Shown here: piece by piece, positions 32,300-42,423 of the stretch
How the letters are laid out: the number at the start of each line of letters is the position of its first letter
How positions within the stretch are numbered: position 1 is the first letter of the stretch
Source of the DNA: Robiginitomaculum sp.
GTDB lineage: Bacteria; Pseudomonadota; Alphaproteobacteria; Caulobacterales; Maricaulaceae
Direction of reading: 5' to 3'
Length of the DNA stretch: 48,055 nucleotides
Assembly: GCA_021776595.1 (NCBI GenBank)
Contig: JAJFFP010000039.1
Location: 1-48,055, forward strand
Notes under the pieces: generated by a model
The model's input: only the letters and a program-made list of their open reading frames with translations
The model's database searches: none
What the model was told of the DNA's origin: nothing
Made by a program: the position numbers and the translations under genes

Positions 32300-35200
32300 T
32301 TACCCATATTCCTGAAGCGCTCTCACATCCAGTTCCTGTTCCGCAAGACCGCGCAATGCCATAACCGTTGCCGATGCCGCCGCCGCAGTTGTGAAATAAG
32401 GTGTGCCCATTTCCAGCGCTGTGCGACGAATGGAATAGCTGTCGATATGGGCGCGCTGACCTTGTGTTGTGTTAAACACCAGGTGCACACGCTCATTCTT
32501 CATAGCGTCAACAATGTGTGGCCTGCCTTCGTAAACCTTATTGACCCGTTCGACCGGCACACCAGCTTCGGTAATGGTTTTGGCAGTGCCACCGGTGGCC
32601 ATGATGGCAAAGCCCTGGGCCACCAGATCGCCGGCCAATTCAATCATCACCTTTTTATCGGCGTCCTTGACCGAAATGAAAACCGTGCCGGATAACGGCA
32701 GATCAACCCCGGCCCCCAATTGTGATTTGGCAAAGGCACGGGCAAAGCTGGTGTCCAGCCCCATGACCTCTCCGGTGGAGCGCATTTCGGGGCCCAAAAC
32801 CGGGTCCACGCCGGCAAAGCGGGCAAACGGGAACACCGCCTCTTTTACGGCTACGTGCGTGGTTGGCATATCGGGAAGATCAAAATCAGACAATTTTGCC
32901 CCGGCCATAATTTTTGCGGCGATGCCTGCCACCGGTGCGCCAATCGCCTTGGCCACAAACGGCACGGTGCGCGAGGCCCTTGGGTTGACCTCCAACACAT
33001 AAATCACATCGCCCTGAATGGCATATTGCACATTCATCAGCCCGTGCACATCCAGGGCTTTGGCCAGTTGCACGGTCTGCGCGCGAAGGCGCGCCAGCAT
33101 ATCATTGCAAAGCGTATAGGGCGGCAGGGCACAGGCACTATCGCCAGAATGCACCCCGGCTTCTTCGATATGCTCCATAATACCGGCAACCCAGATATCT
33201 TCACCATCACCGATGGCATCTACATCCACTTCTATGGCTTCATTGACATAACGGTCCAGCAATAAGGGGCTTTTGCCCGAAACCTGCACCGCCTCGCGCA
33301 CATAACGGCGCAGGCCATCCATGCCAGCGACAATTTCCATGGCCCGACCGCCCAGCACATAAGAGGGCCGCAGCACCAGCGGAAAACCCAGCTTTTGCGC
33401 CGCCGCCAACGCCTCCTCCTCGGTTTTGGCAATCGCATTTGGCGGCTGGGTCAAACCCATATCTTCTAGCAAGGCTTTGAAGCGTTCGCGATCCTCGGCC
33501 AGATCAATGGCATCGCGGGAAGTGCCTAAAATGGTCACACCATCGCGCTCCAGTGCTTCGGCCAGTTTAAGTGGTGTCTGGCCACCAAACTGCACAATGA
33601 CACCCAGCAATGTGCCCTTGCTTTGCTCGACCGCACAAATTTCCAGCACATCTTCTTCGCTCAAAGGCTCGAAATACAGCCTGTCCGAAGTGTCATAATC
33701 CGTAGAGACCGTTTCAGGATTGCAATTAACCATGATTGATTCAATGCCTGCTTCTTCCAAAGCAAAGGCGGCATGACAACAACAATAATCAAACTCGATC
33801 CCCTGACCGATACGGTTAGGACCGCCGCCAAGGATGATGACTTTTTCACGTAAGCTTGGATCGGCTTCGCACTGTGACATATGCCCATCCTTCGAGGCTT
33901 CGCTAACGCTACGCACCTCAGGATAAGGCTTTGCAAGCGCACCAGATTCACCCTCGGTCCTCGTCCTGAGGTGCGACTGCAAGGAGCCTCGAAGGGCGAA
34001 ATCATCCGCTGAAGAGAAAAACGGCGCCTCATAGGTTGAATACATATAAGGAGTGATGGCTTCAAACTCGGCAGCGCAGGTATCAATGCGTTTATAGACC
34101 GGACGCACACCCAGTTCGCGCCGCGCAGAACGCACCCTGGCCTCGGATACCCCCGCTAAATGCGCGAGGCGCATATCAGAAAAGCCTTGGGACTTTAATG
34201 CCCGCCAGTCTTGCGCAGAGGTAGGCAATCCGCTTTGGCGAACGCGTTTTTCTTGCTGGATCAAGTGCTCAATTTCGCGCAGAAAAAATGGCTCGTAAGA
34301 ACACGCCGTATGGGTATCCGCGACCGTAAAGCCTTCCCGAAACGCCTGGGCAATCACCAATAGACGGTCCGGGCTCGCCTTGGCCAATGCTGCGCTCAAC
34401 GCACGGGCATCATCGCCTTCGCCCATGCCAGGTATGGCAATCTCGTCCAAACCGGTCAGGTCGGTCTCAAGCGAACGCAGGGCTTTTTGCAAACTTTCGG
34501 CAAAGGTGCGGCCAATGGCCATGGCTTCGCCTACCGATTTCATCGCGGTGGACAAGACCGGTTTGGCACCTGGATATTTTTCAAAGGCAAAGCGCGGGAT
34601 TTTGGTGACGATGTAATCTATGCTCGGCTCAAAACTGGCTGGACTGGCACGGGTAATATCATTTTCCAACTCATCCAGCGTATAGCCCACCGCCAGCTTG
34701 GCGGCGATTTTAGCAATGGGAAAACCCGTGGCTTTTGAGGCCAGCGCCGAGGACCGCGATACGCGCGGGTTCATTTCGATCACCACCATGTGGCCATCGG
34801 CCGGATTGATGGCAAATTGCACGTTGGAGCCGCCGGTTTCCACGCCGATCTCCCGCAGCACCGCAATCGAGGCATTGCGCATGATCTGGTATTCTTTGTC
34901 GGTCAGTGTCAAAGCCGGTGCCACGGTGATGGAATCACCGGTATGCACCCCCATGGGATCGATGTTTTCAATGGAACAAATGATGATGCAATTGTCGGCC
35001 TTGTCGCGCACCACCTCCATTTCATACTCTTTCCACCCCAGAACGGATTCTTCAATCAGCACTTCATTGGTCGGGGAAGCCTCAATGCCGCTCATCACAA
35101 TCTGGCGGTATTCCTGTATATTATAAGCGATACCACCGCCGGTGCCGCCCAAGGTAAAGGAGGGGCGGATAATGGCCGGAAGGCCAATATCTTCAAACAC

Positions 35201-35671
35201 CGCCATGCCTTCTTCCATAGAATGGGCAAGGTGTGATCGCGGGGTCGCCAGACCAATGGTTTTCATGGCGGCACGGAACTGTTCGCGATCCTCGGCCTTG
35301 TCGATCACATTGGCCTGCGCGCCGATCAGTTTGACGCCATATTTTTCAAGTGTGCCGTCCTTGTTCAGGGACAGCGCCGTATTTAGCGCCGTTTGTCCGC
35401 CCATGGTCGGCAGGAGCGCATCGGGGCGTTCTTTGGCGATCACCTTGGCGACCATTTTGGGGGTTATTGGCTCGATATAGGTGGCATCGGCCGTATCCGG
35501 GTCAGTCATGATGGTGGCCGGGTTGGAATTGACCAGAATAACCCGGTAACCCTCTTCGCGCAGGGCCTTGCACGCCTGCACCCCGGAATAATCAAATTCG
35601 CAAGCCTGACCGATTACAATCGGGCCGGCCCCGATAATCAGGATTGAGGAAATATCCTCACGTTTTGGCAT
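32300..35671 (-). CDS. carB: Carbamoyl-phosphate synthase large subunit, with repeat-encoded insert
   Basis: Makes carbamoyl phosphate for arginine and pyrimidines, using ammonia delivered by CarA. 1123 aa against ~1075 in E. coli. Two homologous ATP-grasp halves are present: N-half from [18 protein letters not shown]-half from [17 protein letters not shown], and a C-terminal MGS-like allosteric domain ([13 protein letters not shown]). The extra length is a ~45-residue insert at about residues 555–600, in the linker between the oligomerisation domain and the second half. It is encoded by a palindromic repeat (33889–33995) that stays in frame. No stop or frameshift is seen, and the gene is presumably functional. 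Confidence 0.95.
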   Translation of the reverse strand: MPKREDISSILIIGAGPIVIGQACEFDYSGVQACKALREEGYRVILVNSNPATIMTDPDTADATYIEPITPKMVAKVIAKERPDALLPTMGGQTALNTALSLNKDGTLEKYGVKLIGAQANVIDKAEDREQFRAAMKTIGLATPRSHLAHSMEEGMAVFEDIGLPAIIRPSFTLGGTGGGIAYNIQEYRQIVMSGIEASPTNEVLIEESVLGWKEYEMEVVRDKADNCIIICSIENIDPMGVHTGDSITVAPALTLTDKEYQIMRNASIAVLREIGVETGGSNVQFAINPADGHMVVIEMNPRVSRSSALASKATGFPIAKIAAKLAVGYTLDELENDITRASPASFEPSIDYIVTKIPRFAFEKYPGAKPVLSTAMKSVGEAMAIGRTFAESLQKALRSLETDLTGLDEIAIPGMGEGDDARALSAALAKASPDRLLVIAQAFREGFTVADTHTACSYEPFFLREIEHLIQQEKRVRQSGLPTSAQDWRALKSQGFSDMRLAHLAGVSEARVRSARRELGVRPVYKRIDTCAAEFEAITPYMYSTYEAPFFSSADDFALRGSLQSHLRTRTEGESGALAKPYPEVRSVSEASKDGHMSQCEADPSLREKVIILGGGPNRIGQGIEFDYCCCHAAFALEEAGIESIMVNCNPETVSTDYDTSDRLYFEPLSEEDVLEICAVEQSKGTLLGVIVQFGGQTPLKLAEALERDGVTILGTSRDAIDLAEDRERFKALLEDMGLTQPPNAIAKTEEEALAAAQKLGFPLVLRPSYVLGGRAMEIVAGMDGLRRYVREAVQVSGKSPLLLDRYVNEAIEVDVDAIGDGEDIWVAGIMEHIEEAGVHSGDSACALPPYTLCNDMLARLRAQTVQLAKALDVHGLMNVQYAIQGDVIYVLEVNPRASRTVPFVAKAIGAPVAGIAAKIMAGAKLSDFDLPDMPTTHVAVKEAVFPFARFAGVDPVLGPEMRSTGEVMGLDTSFARAFAKSQLGAGVDLPLSGTVFISVKDADKKVMIELAGDLVAQGFAIMATGGTAKTITEAGVPVERVNKVYEGRPHIVDAMKNERVHLVFNTTQGQRAHIDSYSIRRTALEMGTPYFTTAAAASATVMALRGLAEQELDVRALQEYG
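33889..33995. repeat. REP/RPE-like palindromic element inside carB
   Basis: 107 bases bounded by CCTTCGAGG and CCTCGAAGG. The two arms are imperfect inverted repeats: both can be read as CCTTCGAGGC...CGCACCTCAGGA(T/C)(A/G)AGG from their outer ends. On the carB strand it is fully open and encodes about residues 559–595, including [19 protein letters not shown] and [16 protein letters not shown] second copy of the family lies inside glyS. The unit resembles intergenic palindromes seen widely in Rhizobiales and, in its behaviour, the coding-sequence palindromes of Rickettsia. Confidence 0.82.
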
Positions 35672-35785
35672 AATGGAAACCCAGAATTATTTTGCCGTGT
35701 TTAACCGCTTCGCCATGATTAGACCAGTGCACAACGCTTAAAAACCCAGGCTGTTTGCACCCCAACCCAGACCAATGCGTTATCC

Positions 35786-37846
35786 CTAATGTAAATTCAG
35801 ACCGACAATGCCACTTTTGCCCGCATTCACCTCAAAAGTCATGTTTTCAAGAACATCACCAAGGGGTTCGGCCTTGCCGCCAAGACAGGCTTGCAAGAAA
35901 TTCTCTGTCAGCGCCGCAAACGGGATGAATTTTGTTTCCGCAAAGGCTTTGTCATCTATTTCGATAAAATGAATCAAAGCTGCATCGCCCCCGAAGCGAC
36001 GCGCCTCAATGACATATTGTCGGCTAACCTGCGGGTCCAGCCAGGCATTGGAACTGCTTTGCAAGAGCAGGGTGCGCACATGATTTTGGCTGGCGCGCGC
36101 AGAGGGGGAGAGCCCGTGGATGCTTTTTGCATCAGGCATATCAATAGCATTGCCCAACCACCGATATAGCCATTGCGCCTTGCCTTCCCTGGCCGCCCGT
36201 TCAAGTAATTTTGCAAGATCAAGAACTGGGTCCAGCGCCACCACACATTTCAGGGGTGTGTTTTCCGTGCTGGCAAAATCAAGGATGGTTCGCCCGCCAA
36301 ACCACCGCCCAAAACCGGCGATCCGGCTCTCATTGGCAAGTCCCATATCCAATATGGCTGCAATGGCATCACGCAGATCAGATTTGCCAAGCACTATGCC
36401 TTTGCCGGTCCCCGCCCGTGCATAGTCTGATCCCAAACCAGCAGCGCCGCGCACATTCACCTCAAGCACATTATAGCCGCGATTACTCAGCCATTGGGTT
36501 TTAGGGTTAAATCCGTAAGAAATGCGTGAGCGCACCCCCGATTGCGGGATGACAATAAGAGGGGCATCTTTTGGGTTTTCCACCCCGGCTTTGGTGAAAT
36601 AAGCAATGATATTAAAGCCGTCTTTGGCCTTGATACGCATTACGCTTGTGCGCACCAGATCACGCTTTGCCAGCGCTGGCGTCGTCTCGAACAGAGTGGT
36701 TATCCTGTCTTTTTCCAGATCATAAAGAGAATAAATGCCAGGATGTTCCGGCCGATCACTATACACCACGATCTGATCGGTTGTATTGGTGGCGGCCAGA
36801 ATAAAAAAGCGAGGGCCAAGCGCCTTTTCCATACGTTGTATTACCGCTTGAAACCCCGGCGACAATGCCTGCCAGTGGGGTCTGGCGGCATTGATTAAAT
36901 AGGCCAGTGGTTCTTCAGTAATGGGATGGAACAATACGTCATCTATATCCCCGTCCTCGCCAATAGCCAGCACTTCACGCTCGCCGGTTAACAAATCAAT
37001 GCGGGTTAACGCCGCAAAAGGTCGCGCACTTCCATCGATCATATAAAGACTGGTGGCGGTAGCATCCAGCTGCAAAGCCCTGGTCCGCGTGGTATCTTTG
37101 GCCGCCACGGTCAGTAACGGTATGGCCGCCAGTCCACCTTGTAATAACATCCAGGTCTGCGATCCATTTTCATGGGATTTAATACCGATACGCGGCACAA
37201 AATCAGAATCCGTAACCCAATGCGAAAAGCCAGGATTAAGGGCAATCAGTGTGCGCGTGCCTGTATCCAGGTCAATCTGATAAAGATCATAGTATTTTTC
37301 GCCCCTGGGACGCAGGCGCACAAGGGCCGCATTGGGGCGGTTTTTGGAAACATCAACCAGCTTGACCGTTTCACCATCGCTTACCGGCACAAGATCGCGC
37401 ACAGCGCCGGTATGCACATTCAAGGCGTAAACGCGCGAGGTATTGGTATCAGCAATCGAGCGGGCATAAAGGATATAGGCGCTGTTGGGTGTCCAGCGGT
37501 GAATGTCCACACCATCCTTGCCAAAGGTGTATTGCCGTGCCGTTTTGGGGCTGCCGGCATCAGCGACAAACAGATTAAGTGCCCCGTCGCGCAAGGCCAG
37601 CCAGCTGACCTTGGCACCATCCGGGCTGATCCGGCCCTGAAACTGCACCGGTTCACCAAAAAAGGCGGTGCGACTGATCAGACCGTTTGCCGTATCATTT
37701 TGCGGTGCGGCCTCCGTGATTGATGCAGGCTCTGCCTCAGGTGCCGGGCGCTCCTGACAGGCCGTCAAAACCAGAAACAGCGCGATGAGCGCAAGGCCGA
37801 AGCCTGCTCTTGGATGCCTTGCCGGAAAAGAAAGATTTGAGCGCAC
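35786..37846 (-). CDS. S9 peptidase-like lipoprotein without catalytic serine
   Basis: 686 aa. The N-terminal signal ends in lipobox LTAC, so it is probably a lipoprotein. Residues ~55–400 are a WD/beta-propeller-like region (RISPDGAKVSWLALRDG, WTPNSAYILYARS). Residues ~420–670 have the alpha/beta-hydrolase fold of S9 prolyl oligopeptidase/acylaminoacyl peptidases (APLIVIPQSGVRSRISYGFNPKTQW, NVRGAAGLGSDYARAG). The nucleophile motif GxSxGG reads GRWFGG, with Trp515 where Ser is required, and the EGHGF-type histidine region reads DDKAFAE (631–637). It is therefore likely a pseudo-peptidase with a binding or scaffold role. It shares strand with carB, 114 bases upstream of it. Confidence 0.82.
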   Translation of the reverse strand: MRSNLSFPARHPRAGFGLALIALFLVLTACQERPAPEAEPASITEAAPQNDTANGLISRTAFFGEPVQFQGRISPDGAKVSWLALRDGALNLFVADAGSPKTARQYTFGKDGVDIHRWTPNSAYILYARSIADTNTSRVYALNVHTGAVRDLVPVSDGETVKLVDVSKNRPNAALVRLRPRGEKYYDLYQIDLDTGTRTLIALNPGFSHWVTDSDFVPRIGIKSHENGSQTWMLLQGGLAAIPLLTVAAKDTTRTRALQLDATATSLYMIDGSARPFAALTRIDLLTGEREVLAIGEDGDIDDVLFHPITEEPLAYLINAARPHWQALSPGFQAVIQRMEKALGPRFFILAATNTTDQIVVYSDRPEHPGIYSLYDLEKDRITTLFETTPALAKRDLVRTSVMRIKAKDGFNIIAYFTKAGVENPKDAPLIVIPQSGVRSRISYGFNPKTQWLSNRGYNVLEVNVRGAAGLGSDYARAGTGKGIVLGKSDLRDAIAAILDMGLANESRIAGFGRWFGGRTILDFASTENTPLKCVVALDPVLDLAKLLERAAREGKAQWLYRWLGNAIDMPDAKSIHGLSPSARASQNHVRTLLLQSSSNAWLDPQVSRQYVIEARRFGGDAALIHFIEIDDKAFAETKFIPFAALTENFLQACLGGKAEPLGDVLENMTFEVNAGKSGIVGLNLH

Positions 37847-38055
37847 GCGACTTACCCGTTTACCTTTATTGATTTTATTACTATCGGTTTTTATTACAAA
37901 ATCCAGTCGTCATTATAAGCCAAAAATATGAGGATGAGCTTAAATTGCAGTCATGGTAAAGCCATAGCCCGGCAATGTATCACAGTATTGCCAGAACCAG
38001 TCCTCGAAGATACATCTGCGCGCCAACGCATATAATAAACCCGGCAGGAGAAAAC

Positions 38056-39720
38056 ATGGCCCGTCAATTTGTCTATCACATGCAGGATTTGTCCAAGGTT
38101 TATACCGGCGGCAAAAAGGTGCTGGATGGCATACACCTGTCATTTTTCCCGGATGCCAAAATCGGTGTGGTTGGCGTAAATGGATCAGGTAAGTCCACGC
38201 TCTTGCGCATCATGGCCGGTCAGGACAATGATTTTACCGGTGAGGCCTGGTTGGCCAAGGGCGCAACCGCCGGGTATCTGCCGCAAGAGCCGGTGCTGGA
38301 TGCCGCCAAGGATGTCTGGGGCAATGTGATTGAGGGCTGCGGCGAAAAAAAACTGTTTGATGATTACAATGCCATTTCCATGAAGCTGGCCGAAGACTAT
38401 TCGGATGAAATCATGGAAGAAATGAATACCTTGCAGGAGCAGGTGGATGCCGCTGATGCGTGGGATATTGATTCAAAAATAGAAATGGCCATGGGCGCCT
38501 TGCGCTGTCCACCAGGGGACGCCAGTGTCGAAAACCTGTCTGGCGGCGAGTGCCGCCGGGTGGCCCTTTGCCGCTTGCTGTTGGCCAAGCCAGATTTATT
38601 GCTGCTGGACGAGCCGACCAATCATCTGGATGCGGAATCCGTGGCTTGGCTGGAACACCATTTAAGTGAATATGCCGGGGCCATTATTCTGGTCACCCAT
38701 GACCGGTACTTTCTGGATAATCTGACCAATTGGACACTGGAACTGGACCGGGGCAAGGGCATTCCCTACGAGGGCAATTACTCCGCTTGGCTGGACCAGA
38801 AGCAACAACGCATGGTGCACGAAGGGCGCGAAAATGAAACCCGCCGCAAAGCGCTGATGCGAGAGCTGGACTGGATCCGCTCCTCCCCCAAGGCCCGTCA
38901 GGCAAAATCCAAGGCTCGCATTGATGCCTATGAAGAGCTGCGCAACAAGGCAGAAAAACAACAGGTCGGCACGGCACAAATTACCATTCCACCGGGGCCG
39001 CGCCTTGGCGGCGTTGTGGTTGAGGCCAGCGCGTTGAACAAAGGCTTTGGCGATCAGCTTTTGATCAAGGGTTTGAATTTTCGCCTGCCGCCGGGCGGCA
39101 TTGTCGGTGTGGTTGGCCCCAATGGGGCCGGTAAAACCACCCTGTTTCGCATGATTGCCGGCGAGGACACACCGGATAGCGGCGCGCTGCGCCTCGGCGA
39201 AACCGTTAAACTCGGTTATGTAAACCAGAGCCGCGATGCACTTGATGACAGCAAGAATGTCTGGGAAGAAATCTCTGGCGGTTCTGATGTCATTACACTT
39301 GGCAAGCGTGAAATTTCCAGCCGCGCTTATGTCGGTGCATTTAATTTCAAGGGCGGGGACCAACAAAAACCGGTGGGCAAGCTATCCGGCGGTGAACGCA
39401 ACCGGGTGCATCTGGCCAAAATGCTCAAAACCGAAGCCAATTTACTGCTGTTGGATGAGCCGACCAATGATTTGGATGTGGAAACCCTGGCGGCGCTGGA
39501 AGAAGGGCTGGAGAACTTTGCCGGTTGCGCCGTAATCATTTCTCACGACCGGTTTTTCCTGGACCGGATTGCCACCCATATTCTGGCCTTTGAAGGCGAT
39601 AGCCATGTGGAATGGTTTGAAGGTAATTTTGCCGATTATCTGGAAGACAAGAAACGCCGCCTTGGCGCTGATGCCGATATTCCAAAACGTATCAAGTTCC
39701 AAAAATTCTCGCGGGGATAA
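38056..39720 (+). CDS. ettA: Energy-dependent translational throttle protein EttA (ABC-F)
   Basis: 554-aa ribosome-associated ABC-F ATPase that gates the first elongation step according to ATP/ADP level. Two ABC domains: Walker A GVNGSGKST and GPNGAGKTT, signatures LSGGECRRVALCRLL and LSGGERNRVHLAKML, Walker B LLLLDEPTNHLDAESVAWLE and LLLLDEPTNDLD. They are joined by a basic interdomain linker (RRKALMRELDWIRSSPKARQ). The start at 38056 is backed by AGGAG five bases upstream; the open frame begins 81 bases earlier, without a ribosome site. Confidence 0.95.
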   Translation: MARQFVYHMQDLSKVYTGGKKVLDGIHLSFFPDAKIGVVGVNGSGKSTLLRIMAGQDNDFTGEAWLAKGATAGYLPQEPVLDAAKDVWGNVIEGCGEKKLFDDYNAISMKLAEDYSDEIMEEMNTLQEQVDAADAWDIDSKIEMAMGALRCPPGDASVENLSGGECRRVALCRLLLAKPDLLLLDEPTNHLDAESVAWLEHHLSEYAGAIILVTHDRYFLDNLTNWTLELDRGKGIPYEGNYSAWLDQKQQRMVHEGRENETRRKALMRELDWIRSSPKARQAKSKARIDAYEELRNKAEKQQVGTAQITIPPGPRLGGVVVEASALNKGFGDQLLIKGLNFRLPPGGIVGVVGPNGAGKTTLFRMIAGEDTPDSGALRLGETVKLGYVNQSRDALDDSKNVWEEISGGSDVITLGKREISSRAYVGAFNFKGGDQQKPVGKLSGGERNRVHLAKMLKTEANLLLLDEPTNDLDVETLAALEEGLENFAGCAVIISHDRFFLDRIATHILAFEGDSHVEWFEGNFADYLEDKKRRLGADADIPKRIKFQKFSRG

Positions 39721-39741
39721 TAAACGGCACCAAAATGCTCA

Positions 39742-40035
39742 TTAAATCGCTATTTCCGGGGCTTCCGGTAAGGCAACAGCCACAGGAATCGGTGACACAG
39801 GAACAACCGCGATATCTGATGTATAGGTGCAGTTTGCGCTTTGGTTCTTTGTGCTGGCCTCAATAATCATGGACGTGCCCAGCGGCGTATCAAGATATAC
39901 CGGCAAGATAAACTCGCGTTCCTTGTCTTCTTTTTTTGGCGCTTTGACGTCCTGCTTTGGCTCCCAGGTAAACCCCATCAGGCCAATGGCAATGGTGATG
40001 AAGGCTTTTAACATAAGCCCGATTAGCTGTAACAT
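39742..40035 (-). CDS. Small membrane-anchored protein, function unknown
   Basis: 97-codon ORF with an N-terminal hydrophobic helix (residues 1–21), then a Lys/Glu-rich stretch (PKQDVKAPKKEDKERE) and a short beta-rich region with one cysteine, ending in Pro/Val repeats (VVPVSPIPVAVALPEAPE). A GAGGA site precedes the ATG. No relative recognised. Convergent with ettA. Plausible but unproven. Confidence 0.5.
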   Translation of the reverse strand: MLQLIGLMLKAFITIAIGLMGFTWEPKQDVKAPKKEDKEREFILPVYLDTPLGTSMIIEASTKNQSANCTYTSDIAVVPVSPIPVAVALPEAPEIAI

Positions 40036-40190
40036 GTCGTCGTCCTCGCTGTGCTGATTGATCCGCTATCACTGTAAATCATACCAATACCCGCTTTTTT
40101 TATGACGTTTTCGGCGCTAGTGCAAATCAACTTTCAGTAAGAATTGTCTCCGATTGTATCAATTGTGCATCACGCAATGCGGTAAAGGGC

Positions 40191-40221
40191 TTGCAAAAGC
40201 CCGTTATTTTACCGATATACT
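40191..40221 (+). promoter_or_regulatory. Possible promoter for the Cys-pair membrane protein
   Basis: TTGCAA (40191–40196) followed after 19 bases by TATACT (40216–40221), in an AT-rich gap. The spacing is longer than ideal. It lies 37 bases before the TTG start of the next gene. Confidence 0.35.
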
Positions 40222-40257
40222 ATAACATTACATCCTTGCTAAAATGAAAGATACGTC

Positions 40258-40635
40258 TTGCATCGCCTGACCCACGCCGCCCAACATGCCAACCTTGCTG
40301 CCTTGTTCAGCCATGTGTTCTGCTGTGGCCTGCCAGCTTTAATGAATATCATTGCCCTGAGTGCCGGGGCAGGTGCATTGACGGCGGTGGCACCATGGGT
40401 GGGAAACATCCATCTTTTCATGCACCGCTTTGAATTGCCGTTACTGATATTTTCCGGCTTTGCCTTGTTGGTTGGGGTGCTGGCGCAATGGATCAGCGCC
40501 CGGCGTGATTGCGGGATGCAGGCCTGTGGCCACGAATCATGCGTACCAAAGAAGCAGCCCGCACGCTGGGTACTAACGGTGGCGGCCTTGTTGTTTTTGG
40601 GTAATCTGACGTTTTATCTAATTCATTTTCCATAG
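40258..40635 (+). CDS. Small Cys-pair membrane protein, MerC-like
   Basis: 125 aa from a TTG start; the only nearby ATG (40244) is in another frame and hits a stop after seven codons. Three to four probable helices, the first carrying a Cys pair (FSHVFCCGLPALMNIIAL), a cytosolic loop with three further cysteines (DCGMQACGHESCVPKK), and a last helix near the C-terminus. The vicinal Cys pair in a membrane helix resembles MerC-type mercury/metal transport proteins, but I cannot confirm the family. It converges on the FAH-family gene with a 13-base overlap. Confidence 0.65.
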   Translation: MHRLTHAAQHANLAALFSHVFCCGLPALMNIIALSAGAGALTAVAPWVGNIHLFMHRFELPLLIFSGFALLVGVLAQWISARRDCGMQACGHESCVPKKQPARWVLTVAALLFLGNLTFYLIHFP

Positions 40636-41333
40636 ACCGCAAAGCGTAGTGGAGCCATGTCCAAGGCCTCAATACCGGCCGTGACGACATCACCAATTTG
40701 TAATGGCCCAACACCAGCCGGTGTGCCCGTGAAAACCAGATCACCGACTTTAAGATCAAATAGAGATGATAAATGCGCCAATAATCGCGCCGGTGGCCAG
40801 AGCATCTGGGCCAGATCGCCGTCCTGGCGGCGTTTCCCGTTTACGCACAGATATATACGGCCACGCAACGAGGCGGGCACTTCGGATACCGGACTGAGCG
40901 GTCCGATCGGTGCGCTATGGTCAAACGCTTTGGCACTGGTCCAGGGTGCAGCCCTGGCTTTGGCCTGGTCTTGCAGGTCCCGGCGGGTAAGATCTACCCC
41001 AACGGCCAGGCCGTAGATTGCACCCATTGCTTCGGCCTCATTGGCATCGGATAACGGCTTGCCAAGAGCCAGAACCAGTTCAACTTCGTGATGAAGGTCT
41101 TTGGTGGCACGTGGATAGGGCACATCCTTGCCATCACTGACCAGAGCATCAGCAGGTTTGGCAAAAAATACAGGCGGCAGTGTTCCGGCCTGCCCTCCCA
41201 TTTCTTTAATGTGCCCAGCATAGTTTCGCCCGGCGCAAAATACACGCCGCACCGCAAAGCGTTGGTCACAGTCCTTGATCGGAATTGTGATCACAGGGGG
41301 CGGCGGAAAAACAGTTTTATTCATCAAAGGCAT
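40623..41333 (-). CDS. Fumarylacetoacetate hydrolase family protein
   Basis: 236-aa FAH-fold protein: FCAGRNYAGHIKEMG, PPVFFAKPADALVSDG, LHHEVELVLALGK (metal-binding His/Glu), GVDLTRRDLQDQAK, and GDLVFTGTPAGVGPLQIGD. Members hydrolyse or decarboxylate 2-oxo-acid enols (fumarylpyruvate, acylpyruvates, oxaloacetate); the substrate cannot be read from sequence. It starts at 41333, with an alternative ATG nine bases on. It is divergent from the acyltransferase gene, leaving only 28 bases between the starts. Confidence 0.88.
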   Translation of the reverse strand: MPLMNKTVFPPPPVITIPIKDCDQRFAVRRVFCAGRNYAGHIKEMGGQAGTLPPVFFAKPADALVSDGKDVPYPRATKDLHHEVELVLALGKPLSDANEAEAMGAIYGLAVGVDLTRRDLQDQAKARAAPWTSAKAFDHSAPIGPLSPVSEVPASLRGRIYLCVNGKRRQDGDLAQMLWPPARLLAHLSSLFDLKVGDLVFTGTPAGVGPLQIGDVVTAGIEALDMAPLRFAVYGK

Positions 41334-41361
41334 TTCCTCTTTAGGCCAATCCCGTTAAGCG

Positions 41362-42423
41362 GTGGCTATGTATCAGCCCAAATCCCATCATCGGCTAAAC
41401 AATATTCAGGCCCTGCGCGGCATTGCCGTGCTGGCAGTGGTGTTCTCGCACCTGATGAGTGTGGAGCGCAAGTATGCCGGGGACCGGTTGCTGGGCGATT
41501 TTTTCACCATAGGTATTTCCGGGGTCGATCTGTTTTTTGCCATATCCGGCTTTGTCATGGTTTATGTGGCCTGGAATCTGCCCGCAGGCCCGCGCATGGC
41601 TGGCTCTTTTCTTTTTGCCAGAGTAGGCCGTATCTATCCGCTTTACTGGCTGGTGAGCCTGATCGTGCTGGTGATCTGGCTGGTTTACCCCAGTCTGGTT
41701 TTTGTCAGTAATCCAGAGGTATCGCTTATTCGCTCCTTTGCGTTGTGGCCTTCAAAACACCAGCCTTTACTGGCGGTCGGCTGGACCCTGATCCATGAAA
41801 TGTATTTTTATCTGATTTTTGCGGGCCTCTTATTATTTTCAATGCGCCGCCGCTTCTGGCTGTTAATTGGTTGGGGCGCACTGGTGCTGGCAGGGCTTTT
41901 AGCCGGACTGGGCGCGGATGGTCCGGTTTTGCGTCTGCTCACCAACCCGCTAAGTTTTGAATTTCTGGGCGGCGCGCTGGCGGCATTGATACTGGTCCGC
42001 ACTTCGGGGCGGTATTGGTTATTAGCATTGCTAACCGGCACTGCCTGGTATATTGGCGCGTGTTTGTATTCCCTGCATTTGGGTGCTGCTTTTTGGGAAT
42101 ACTGGACAAGAGCGGCTACTTTTGCCCCGGCGGTATCGCTGATCGTCTATGGGGCAGTTGGCGCCGAAAATGCACAAAAGAAATTGCATGGCACCCTGAT
42201 CTGGCTGGGCAACCAGTCCTATTCGCTATACCTTACCCATGTCCTGAGCCTGAGCGCCACCGGCAGGTTATGGACCTATATAGCCAGTGAAGGCATTTGG
42301 GATAATCTGGTTGTTTTGCCACTTCTGCTTGGACTTTCCATCTTCGTTGCCCAAATACTGCATCGTTTGGTCGAATTACCGATGCTGGCATATGTAAAAC
42401 GTATACGCCGTGACTTATTCTAA
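41362..42423 (+). CDS. Acyltransferase-3 (OafA/NolX-type) membrane protein
   Basis: 353 aa with about ten transmembrane helices. Starts with the family signature RLNNIQALRGIAVLAVVFSHL (catalytic His), continues with FFTIGISGVDLFFAISGFVM and RIYPLYWL, and ends with a basic C-terminus. These inner-membrane proteins O-acylate surface polysaccharide, lipid or secondary metabolites; the acceptor is unknown. It converges on the gene at 42415 with a nine-base overlap. Confidence 0.88.
   Translation: MAMYQPKSHHRLNNIQALRGIAVLAVVFSHLMSVERKYAGDRLLGDFFTIGISGVDLFFAISGFVMVYVAWNLPAGPRMAGSFLFARVGRIYPLYWLVSLIVLVIWLVYPSLVFVSNPEVSLIRSFALWPSKHQPLLAVGWTLIHEMYFYLIFAGLLLFSMRRRFWLLIGWGALVLAGLLAGLGADGPVLRLLTNPLSFEFLGGALAALILVRTSGRYWLLALLTGTAWYIGACLYSLHLGAAFWEYWTRAATFAPAVSLIVYGAVGAENAQKKLHGTLIWLGNQSYSLYLTHVLSLSATGRLWTYIASEGIWDNLVVLPLLLGLSIFVAQILHRLVELPMLAYVKRIRRDLF

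Noticed and set aside
38031-38036. TATAAT box as the ettA promoter
   Set aside because: A start about seven bases downstream would fall on the ribosome site at 38046–38050, and there is no -35 element at the right distance.
38662-39366. 234-codon minus-strand frame opposite ettA
   Set aside because: Antisense to the unmistakable ABC-F gene, without ribosome site or recognisable motif.
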